Shown here: piece by piece, positions 21,230 through 31,500 of the stretch
How the letters are laid out: each line of letters begins with the position of its first letter
How positions within the stretch are numbered: position 1 is the stretch's first letter
NCBI GenBank assembly: GCA_048213135.1
Contig: PS015421.1
Location: forward strand, 1-64,000
DNA from: Reclinomonas americana ATCC 50394
Lineage: Eukaryota; Jakobida; Jakobea; Jakobida
Direction: 5' to 3'
Length of the DNA stretch: 64,000 bases
Position numbers and translations under genes: made by a program
Notes under the pieces: model-generated
The model's database searches: none
Told to the model about the DNA's origin: nothing
Seen by the model: only the letters and a program-made list of their open reading frames with translations

Positions 21230-21894
21230 CCTTGCGCACATGCGGAGGAACGTACTTGCGCGGGCCGTCGCCCGCGCTCACGCCATTGGAGTGGGAAGAA
21301 GTGGTGTTGGTCTGGTCCGACCCAGAAGCCGTCTGGGTCACACCGTTGCCTGTGGAAAAGAGGTGAGAGAGTGGTGAGGAGGAGGATGGAGGAGGAGGAG
21401 GAGGGGAGAGAGGAGGGGAGTGTGCGAGGTTCTATAACGGGACACTCGGGGCGGTTTGAATGGCGCGAATCCCTATGTGCCAAGAGGATATTCTCACATC
21501 GCCCCCGCTTCCTTTCAATCAGAGAAAAACGAAAGGAGAGTGGCGAATTGTGACTACAGAGAGGCGGAGGGGGGAGGGAGAGGGAGAGAGGGAAACAGAG
21601 TGTGGGTGGGCATGGAAATGCACGCGCGCGCGCGCGTACAAGACAACAACTCGACCGACAACAGCGATTGGTGGAGGAGGGAATCGAAAAGGAAGGAATC
21701 CCATGTGTGGAACAAGTGACAACACAAGGAGAGTGAGAGAGGGGAAAGAGAGCGTGAGTGTGGGGTTTGCGCATGTGCAGATGTCCAACGGTTTCCATAA
21801 CGGTCGACAACGGTGCGAGAGGAGAGTGCGTGGCGAGTGGAGTGGCTAGTGTGTGGAGGGTAGGGTACGAACCATTGTGGGGATTAACGCTCAT
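21230..21894 (-). CDS. N-terminus of a DDX3/Ded1-like protein, truncated at a gap
   Basis: ATG at 21894, MSVNPHN, then an intron with donor GTTCGTACC and, in phase 1, GNGVTQTASGSDQTNTTSSH, SNGVSAGDG and PRKYVPPHVRK up to the contig edge at 21230. The (R)KYVPPHLR signature is typical of the start of Ded1/DDX3 DEAD-box RNA helicases, although a few other RNA-binding proteins carry similar wording. No helicase core is found: the next contig to the left (ending 21044) begins with the SNRNP40 promoter. The remaining exons must be in the 185-N gap, which looks too small, or misplaced. Confidence 0.55.
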
Positions 21895-22223
21895 ATATCA
21901 GGAAAAAGGGTTGAAAAGGCGGGCCGATCCGTTGGTCGGCGTCGCACGGGACAGGGTCTACTTTCTGACGAGTCGCGAAGTTCAACAACGCAAGAACAAT
22001 AACAACTTTCTATTCCAAACTGTAACACAGCTGCATGATGATCACCATCTTGAGTGATAAGCGTGGTTGAACAGTGGATTTGACGCACTTGCATTGACGC
22101 ACACAAACCAGATGAGGATGGGGAAGAGGCGCTACGTGCGCTGCAGAGTGGGTGGCATGCAGGAGGGCGTTCTCATAGTATGCGTCGGCATACAGCGAGT
22201 CGGCAGCCATCGCGGCGGCGGAC

Positions 22224-22895
22224 GTGCAAGTCACGAGTTCGCAGGACAAACTTCTCTACAGAGAGATGGGACAGATGGGAGACCGCGCGGGTGCCTTGGA
22301 AGAAGCCATCCGGTGCCCGATCTGCTATGATTCATTCGACATTGAGGAGCACAGGCCGATGGTGGTGCCGTGCGGCAACGGCCACGCTATGTTCCGTTCA
22401 CACTATCCCCTTCGTATACGTTGTTTCACTCCCTCGCTCATATCTTTCCTCCTTCTGTCCCTCCCTCAGTTGCCTCGCCTGTGTGCAAGTGTATCGCGCG
22501 CAAGAGTGTCCAGTGTGTCGCGGAGAATTTCGCCCTCGCGCTCTTCCTTGTGATGCTCCCGCGCCTCCTCATCATCCGTATGAGGAGGACATTCATCTGC
22601 GTGGTGTTTTGGAGGTGCTTCCGCGTGGTGCTGCCGCCGCAAGTGGGGAGCAAGGTGCTGCCCTCCCCGAGGTGCCGTTTGCCGAGTTGACTCTTCTCAG
22701 CGAACTTGGTCGCGGAACGAGTGCCGTGGTGCATCGTGTGCGCTGGCAATTGTCAGATGCCTTTGCGCTCAAAGTCTTCCGTTGTGCAAGTGCGGCGGCG
22801 CGACTGGAGGTGTCGGAGGCGGTTCGGAAGGAGGCGGCGGTTGCCATGCGTGTTCGGTGCGTTCCGTCATTGCAAATCTCATTGAGTGCGAGTGG

Positions 22896-22929
<34 letters not shown>

Positions 22930-24863
22930 TGTGTGTGTGTGTGTCTGAGTGCGTGTGAGAGAGATAGTAAGCGGAATGAGAGACTGGAGAATGAGGGAAA
23001 GGAATGCATGTGGAAAAGATACAGGTTCCACGATTTCTCTTACACTCCATGCGCTGTTTGTTTCTCCTCTCTTATTTTCTCTTCAATCTTTCTTCTTTCC
23101 CTCTCTCTTTTTCCTCCACTTACTATGCTATTGGTGCATATGCATTCCGTACACATTCACCAATCGGTTATCATGCTTTCCTTCGTGATTTCCTCTCCGT
23201 CGCTTTCCGCACTTTCACTCACGTTGTGGATTATCTGCTCCTTTTACTCAGTCACCCGAATGTGATTGGCGTTTACGGCATTGTGCCAGACGCTCCCGAT
23301 GGTCCAGGGTACATCATGGACTTCAGCGTGGGCGGTTCATTGTCGGATCTGTTGTTTGTACGCTGTGAGAATCTCACCAATGTGGAGGCGAGTCTCTTGT
23401 GTGTTCTCGAAGCGAGCATTCGCTTACAAGTTGATGTTAATACTCACTGACATCTCCATGGTAGCGTCTCGATATGTGTATCGATGTTTTGCGAGGCCTG
23501 GTGAACTTGCATCGCCATCGAGTCGCTCATCGAGATCTCAAACCGGAGAATGTGCTGCTGGACGCGCGACGCGTGCCTCGATTGGCGGACTTTGGCCTCG
23601 CTGATACGGCGTCGACCGCTTCGCGACTGACGGGTGCTGTGGGAACACCGATGTAAGCAAGCTTCTGTCGGTATCGGGTTGTCGCTTTTGCCTTTCACGT
23701 TTACCCGACGTCTGTCTCCCTGGCGTGGTGTTCTCCAGGTATATGGCACCAGAAGTATTGAATGCGGAGGTGAGGGAGCGAAGATGGGAAGAGCCGTTGA
23801 AGGTGCACTTTCAATGTCGCTTGTCTGAATGTGTGATCTGCTGCAGCCATACGACTTGTCTTGTGACGTGTACTCGATGGCGATGATCATCTGGGTGGTG
23901 TTTGCCAGCGAGCTGCCGTTCTCAGGGCTCGCACCGTTGCAGGCAAGTGCTGACAGACTTGGCAACTGTAGTGTACCCATAGCAAGTTGACAAATATACT
24001 CTCAGATACTGCGGCGCATCGACCGGGGGGAACGTCCGCCTGTGGAATCGATCCCTGCTGAGCTTCGTGATATTGTTGCTCGTTGTTGGGTCTGCGGAGT
24101 ATGACTTCATTGATGCACTTTGGGGTGTATCTCATTGGCTGTGTTCATGCAGACAACGACGCCGGCAGATCGTCCATCAAGCGTGGATGTTCTCGCTGGC
24201 CTCCTACAAGTCCGTCAGCTCTGGGTGCAGGAAGCAGGTGCGCAGTTGGAGGTGGGCGAGCGTGTGGCGGTAGCCGCGCGTGCGGGTAACCAGCGTCGCC
24301 TGCGGGCAAGTGGGGATGTGATTGCCAGTCTTCTTCATGTTCGCCCGCTTTGGGAACAGGAGCCAGATGTGCAGCATGAGGACCATGAGCGTGTGGCAAC
24401 AGCTGCACGTGCAGATGAGCAGCTACGCTTTCAACAGCAACAATTGCGCATGCGAGAGGAGGCGGCCTCTCAAGCGGAGCAGCAACTCCGTATGCGAGAA
24501 GTGGAACTGCAACGACGCGAGGAGCGGTTGGCCGCAGAAGCCGCTGAGCGATCGAGACTTGCGCGCGAAGCGGACACCTTGCGCCGACGGCAAGAGGCGG
24601 ATGCACTGCGTCAACGGCAACAGGCCTCCGCTCGCGCTCAACAACAGCAGGCTTCCGCTCGCGCTCAACAACCGCAGGCTTCCGCTCGCGCTCAGAAACC
24701 GCAGGCTTCCGCTCGCGCCCAGCAACCGCAGGCTTCCGCTCGCGCTCAGCAATCGCAGGCTGCCGCTCGCGCTCAACAACAGCTCCGCCCGGATGCGCAA
24801 GATCAAGATCGCACTACTGATAGTCGTTTGGAAATGCTACGGAGAATCCGGATATTTTATTAA
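22224..24863 (+). CDS. RING finger-protein kinase-coiled-coil protein
   Basis: N-terminal [34 protein letters not shown], then CPVCRGEF (junction through an intron 22391-22469 with donor GTTCCGTT). Kinase: [18 protein letters not shown] (Gly loop), FALKVF (lysine), [26 protein letters not shown] (catalytic loop), LADFGLAD (DFG), [26 protein letters not shown] and [15 protein letters not shown]. All catalytic residues look intact. C-terminal coiled coil with [20 protein letters not shown], then six copies of a nine-residue unit (core ASARAQ) and the end [11 protein letters not shown]. One intron (23943-24005) is GC-AG (GCAAGTG). The family combination suggests ubiquitin ligase and kinase activity in one chain; substrates are unknown. 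Divergent from the DDX3-like gene 329 bp away. Confidence 0.88.
24610..24785 (+). repeat. 27-bp in-frame tandem repeat
   Basis: Six copies of CAGGCTTCCGCTCGCGCTCA plus seven variable bases encode the nine-residue units of the RING-kinase C-terminus. The copies are nearly identical at the DNA level, which points to recent expansion. Confidence 0.9.
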
Positions 24864-25571
24864 ATCGGTGGGGTTCAGGTCGTGGTTCCGGATGCACCGG
24901 TTATGCCACCCACGTGTCGCGCAAGTTGCAAGCGAGACTGAGGCAGATGATTTAGGACACATGCGGTGGACAACTAGAGCGGGATTGGTGAATGCGTGAC
25001 AGGCGAGTGAGAGAGGCGCATCGATGTGAGCTGAAGTGCAAGAGGACAGTAAGAGTAGTGGGTCTTTGAGGATGAGTCTAAGAAGGTGAGGGTGGATGTA
25101 GGGATAGGGATGATGCGAGTGGGATTAAATTGGAGAATGATTGGGGGAGGGGGAGATGGATCCGGAGAGACAGACTTGATTGTACATGTATGTTTTCACG
25201 CTGCGGTTTTTCACATTTTCTCGGATAGAACGCGGCGATGAGCTTGTTGATTCTCCTCGTGAACTTGCCTCCCGTTGTGACATTGTCGTCAACTCTCGTT
25301 ACTTTGGTCGCTCGCGGTGCTGCTCTCTCTGATGTTGTGCTTGGCGAGAAGTTCGCGTTCTGCTTGGGTTGTCTGGCCAGACAGCTCATCGCTGTTACAT
25401 TTTGCAGGGCCTGTTGAATTGAGCGCGCGCGGGCTTTATTCATGAAGACTGGTGTTTGTGTTGATGTTTTGGATATGGTTGGACCTGGTCACCTGTTGCT
25501 TTTTTGTTGGTGAATGAGTTTATTAATTAAACACCCTTTGTCTGTTTGTACACCATACAACAATTCACCCG
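24864..25571. other. spacer between kinase and cyclase genes, with one weak minus-strand ORF
   Basis: Both flanking genes converge here. A single minus-strand frame (25078-25443, starting MNKARARSIQQALQNVTAMS) is open for 121 residues without motifs, introns or a recognisable family. I treat it as doubtful; the rest looks like 3' flanking sequence. Confidence 0.4.
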
Positions 25572-28500
25572 TCATCCGCGACGGCTGGAGCCTGCCAAAC
25601 CCACCAGCACATAACTCGACACCATGCCGATGCCCTTGACTGCATGCATGTGCCAGCAAAGATGAGTGTGCAGGGAGAATGACTGTGCTGCACACGCTTT
25701 ACAACCACGCACCTTCCACACTGGCCGATTCAACATCAAACACACCGCGTGTCTTGCGGTGCGTCGCCTGTGTGTTTCACCATCATTGGTCAGCGACGAC
25801 GAAGCCAAGTGCTTTTTTTCTTCCCCGCTTCTGTCGCCCTCTCACCTCACTGATCTGGATGGCTCCCATGGGCGCGGAGCTCTCCATGCGCGATGCCATG
25901 TTTACCGAATCTGACGCGGGATGAGAGAGACGTCAGAAAAACGCAGAGCGACAAGTTGTCTCCAACCCCACTCACCGCCATACAAGTCGAACGTGCGAAT
26001 GAGGCCGGCCACGATGCCCGACGTCACCGGGCCAGTGTTCACGCCAATGCGGAACTTGATCTCCAGTTGTCGCTGCGTGCCAAGTCAGACACACGAAACA
26101 CATGCAGACGAAGAACGAGCGGCTGTCACGAAACTCGCTGACACAAGTCCAACATGACCTGCTTGGCAGCCATCGTAAACTCCACCACCGCCGTGGCGTG
26201 ATCGTGACGCGGGACGTACATGCCCGACACGGCGAGGTATGCCGACCCTATGTTTACACGACACACATGTTGAGTTCTTGTGAGGAGAGGCTTAATTCTC
26301 TCCTTTGTGCATGGCACTCACCAATGGTCTTCACTCGCTCGATATTGTGCTGCTTCACGAGTCTGTCGAACGCACTCAGCAGCACGTGCAACACCTCAAT
26401 CTTCTCCAGCAGCGACACTTTGCCGTCGCCACCCACTGCCCCTGCATGTCAACGCAGTTTGAGCAACAACAGAGGATGGGCGTCTCACACACACTGCCAC
26501 TGCCACTGCACCTGCGCTGCCGACTGCGTGCTGCACCGAGAGCACCTTGATAAATGTGCACGTCACTTCTGGGTGAAACTCAAACATGGTTGGCGTGTCG
26601 TCAATTACATGCTGTGCGTGCGTCTGTCAGGCTGGAAGCATTCGGCGGAGAGGAGCGCCACATCAACGCACCGCATCAAGCATGTTGAGCGCGCTGCCAA
26701 ACGACGAGGCAGTGAGCTTGTCGAGTGCGGGTCGAGGGAATGACACACCGAGCAACTGCACCAGGTGAAATGAGTCGAAAACACACACTTGATTGACCAC
26801 TAGAAGCCACCGAACCTCCTGCAAGTTGACATTGCGAGTGCGCTGTTCATACATCGCCTGCAGCTGCGAGTTGCGTTCCGAGATGCGCACCATGATGCGC
26901 TGTCGACCTTCCCACGCCGTCTGGAAGCCACGAACAAGCAGCGACACACTACGCCAGCATTCACCAGTCAGAAGGCACACTATGTACTCGTCTGCACTCA
27001 GTACTCGAACGGTGCACGCAACACTTGTCCATCTTTCCGCGCCATCTCCACCTCGCAGCCACACCCCGATTGTACCACGTCGCGAAGAACAAGCGGCCGC
27101 AGCAGTGTTTGCACGTTGGCGTGACCTGCACGCATACAACAGTTGAGGAGGACAGTCGCAAGAACAGCAAGCACCGTCAGCGACGCACCGGTCAGCTCCT
27201 CCACCGAGAACCCGAGAAGCCGCGGAACACCCATGTTGCACCACTCCACTTCTCCATTCTCGTCAGTCCACAAGAGCTGTACAATGTTCTTGAGCAACAC
27301 TCGTTTCTCTCTCTCTCTCTCACACACACACTCTATCATGCACACGCAACAGCATCGGTGGTCATGGACAGCAGGTTGGTGATTTCGTCGATTCGTTCCT
27401 CGTACGAGCTGCGCACCTTGGCCTCGTCCATGTTGTTGCGCACCACTGCGCAAAACATGCGCCCTCCCGGCACCATCACATCGAGGACGTGGATCCGCAC
27501 CGCAATCACTGATCCGTTCTTGCACAGCGCCTTCACCTCGCGCCCACTGTGCACGCACACAGTCAGTGGCGTTCAACCAAATACTCTCGCGCCATTGCCA
27601 AGTAACACGAAACTGCAATGCCGCAGCGTGAGCTCGTTCACCAGTCTGCGAGTGCGTTGAGAGATACTGTGCCAGGTATCTGCACGTACATTCAGCGACA
27701 GTCAGATCAACACACTATTACTCATACTCTATATTGTCGCAACCTCGCTTGCACGCAACGAATCATGTCGTTCCGAGTGCGGTGCCGGCACCAGCATGCG
27801 AATGTTTCGGCCCACCAGCTCGGCGGCGCTCGTGTAACCGAACAGTTGCACGGCGGCCTCATTCACTTCCTGCACAATGCCTTGCGTGTCGGTGTAGATG
27901 AGCCCGTCCGGCAGCGTGTGCACCATGGAAACCGTCTGCAGTGGTGCGATGATGAGCAAAAGCAAGTGGTTGTGCTCACTGTCCACACGCTGCGTACCTT
28001 GGCCAGCCGCGCCGCGCCCTCTCTCAACGCAACCAACTTGTCTGCCGCCTCCATCATGGTGACGGCAAAGAACCGTCGTCCATTCACCTCACACTCCACC
28101 ACTGACAAGTCGACGGGCACCAGTCCACCGTCTCGATGGCACGCCTGCAGGAGTGCCTCATCAGCAACGGGCACACGCACGATTCTCAGGGCATGCACGC
28201 ACCTCAGTGCGGCGCACAACCGTCAGCGGGCGCCGTGTGGCTGCCGGTTGTGTCACGTGCCGACTAATGTGTGCGTCGTGCACGGCGTGCAGCTGTGCCG
28301 GAATGAGAACCTGCACAGTACGATCCACCGTGAGCACAGCTACCACTACCACCAGGGAGACACATCATCCGACCGCAAGCACCTTGATGTTTTGGCCCAC
28401 GATATTGTCGGCGGCATATCCCAGCACGCGCGTGACCATGCGATTGGCGAATTCAATAATGCCCTGCGTGTTGCGGCATGCATCAGCAACATCTCCCTCA

Positions 28501-31500
28501 ACCACACACCATCGACAACTCCTCCATACACACCGTCTCCCCAGCCAAAAGCAGCACACGACCTGTTCACGACTGATAATGAGAGTGCAGTAGAGACACA
28601 ACAGCACTGCACAGCAAGACAGGTGCGTAACTTGCGATGATCTCGCGGAACATGTGCTCGTGCTCGTTCATCGCTCGGTTCACCTCCATCGAGGCGAGCA
28701 GTGAATCTGTGTTTCGCTTCCTCTCAGCCCCACATTGAGGATCAACAGAGCTAAACCAGGGCGCCAGTACGCAACGCGGCAACAGCTGCAACTGCAGCTC
28801 GGCAACGGAGTTGATCACAGTCGTCGGCACGTGCATGAGGGTGCGTTTGAAGAATCGAATTTGCATGTCCATCTCTGCGAGCAGTGGTCGCAGCAGAAAC
28901 ACCGCCCCGACAAGAGTCACCAGGAGCCCAATGACCAGCATGGCCTCGGCCAGAAACTCGGTGCGCTGCACAAAGCGTTCCAGGCCGTCTTCCAGCAGCT
29001 GCGATGCGAGCCATGCAATGAGAGCACTATTGCCACATTGCACACATCATCTCATCCTCTTCTTCCTACCTGAGAACTGGCCGCAAAGTAGTCCATGAGG
29101 ATGTACGTCGAGGCCACCAAGAAGTCCGCAAGATCCAGGTCCTTGGCCGTCGGCGGGTCGTGCAGCGTCGAAGCCAGCAAGTCGGATGTATCCAACACTC
29201 TGTTGATCTGCACGCCAGTGTGAGTGAGACATGAGGTGATCACACCCCATCGATCTCCCCCTCCCACACACCAGTTCATGTATCGGCAGACACTTGAGCT
29301 GTTGCACCCACGCGGGATTGGCGGTCACGGCAGCCTCGGCAGTTGTGCATCGCGCTCCGTACAGCAATTTGTGCTGCTGCTCATCAGCTGCGGCATCCCA
29401 CCCATTGTCCATGACTTCGTCGACAACTTGTAGGTGTTTCGCTCTCGTCTACGCACGACACGATGGTGCGTGAGTGTTGAGAACACGAATGATTGTCAAT
29501 CCCACGCTATCGTCTCACCGTAGTCACGAGTCCCTGCAAACGTGCTTGGGTCTGTTCGCGCGGCACCAATCCAACCGGATTGAGGTACTGCACAGCCACC
29601 ATGATCAACACTGGAAACGTGGTGGCACGTGACTGTGCGTTCCCCAGCACGGTCATCTCCCGCACAGTCTCTGCCGCAATCACCGATGCACCATACCTAA
29701 CGAGGAAATGTTAGCGCAACAGAGAAGAACAAAAGGATGCTCTGTTTCTTCCAGCCACCACCACCACGCAACGACATGCACGCCGTGGCGACAAAGGCCA
29801 CAAGCACAATGCAGCAGGCACGGAAGAAGATATTATGCATAAACTGCATGTCGGTGCGCGTGCACTGCGTGGGCAGGTACTTGTTCGTCACTGTCGTCGA
29901 CGGATGCACTCCCTGTGCCCAAGAACAGAAAGTGGGAGTCAGCACATGAAACCAGATTTTGACTCCTTCCTTTCCCATCACAACGCAACATCACGAGCAG
30001 CCTCCGAGGCCTCCAGGTAGTTGAGGTAGTGGTCGCGCATCTTGTGGTGCACGACGCGCACGTCAGCCTTTGGCACCAGCGCAAAGGCTCGCAGACTGCG
30101 AGTCAGCGTGTGACGAATGCCGAGCACCATGGGCAAGAAGGCAAGCATCAGTAGTGCCACGCATAGTCTGCGTGTTTGCGCGGGACATCAGTACGCGAAT
30201 GAATGAGAAGAACGCATGCAAGCACGTACCCGCCCGCCAGCGCAAAGTCAATCCACGCTTCTACACCGTAGCCGTTGGCGAGTTGCACCGTGTGATCGTT
30301 GAACTCTTGTGCGATGCGATACACGGCGTCGTTGGTGGCGCCGCCATTCGCCAAGGCAATGACGAGGTTCTCCTCACGGATGCTCATGGTGCGCACAGAC
30401 ATGTGGAACACATCCTATCAGAGAATGAAGTAAGCGCACTGGCATTGTACTTCCCATTGCAACACCAGCACACCGCACACCATGGTGCTGTCGAGAAATC
30501 GGTAGATCACGTCGATGGTGGGCATCGTTTGCGACACAAGCTGACCACCGATGTTGTCATACACAATGGTGCGGAATGGAGCAGTGACACTGACGGCGGA
30601 GACGTAGGGTCTGGCAACAAGGATACATCACGGTGAGCAACTCATGGGAACCAACAACGCAGCCAATCGCGGCAGCACACACCGCGTGGCCAGCTGGTCC
30701 AGAATAATACGCGAGGCAGTCACGTTGGCAGCGAGGAACGGCCGCAAGTCATCCACTTGGGCCGCACCGTTGGCACCCGACAGCGCAGCACTCCAGATGC
30801 GCCACGCCAGCAACGTGTTGGTGACTGCGTCGACACACACCGTGGACAGGTCGGCGAAAAAGTCGTTGTTGGACTGGAACACCGCAGTCATGGAGTACGA
30901 TCGTGAAAACACAAAGAGAATGGCCACAAGGCACGCCGCGGTCATGATCAACAGCACCCACAGCGCGCGCGTGATGGTCGGATTCTGCGGTTACACACTG
31001 AGGGCAGAGAGCTCCTTGACTTGGCATCATCGTCCCAGAGACAACTGACCTTTTCGCTGACGATTGTACGGCGCAGCTGCGCAGAGCCGGTGCTGTCGGC
31101 GCTCACACCGGAGCGCATGGAACTTCCGCCCGAATGCTTGGAGCTGCGCAGCAAGAGTGAAAAACCGAGGAAGAGCTATATACTCCTACACCGACAACGG
31201 CGTTTGCGTTACCTGCCACCTCCCACCGACGAGCCGCGATCGCTCAGCGCGTCGTTCGCATCGTTGCTGGCGAAATCTGCATGTCATCGAGGGTCAGCAG
31301 TGGGGGAAAAGAGGGTGCACACGTGTCTGCGCACGAAACTCAATTTCTTCGACGTGCGGCTCCTCGACTACAACAGCAATGTGAGCATCGCGTACAGACA
31401 ACGAAACAAAACAACCAAAAGAAGACAGCACTCACTTCGCCACGTGACAATTTGACGGCGCTGCGTCGCGTGGCTTGCTCCGCTGTCTCCTCCGCTCCAG

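Noticed and set aside
25078-25443. 121-residue single-exon gene on the minus strand
   Set aside because: No motif or homologous wording. It lies between two convergent gene ends, where a 3' flank is expected.
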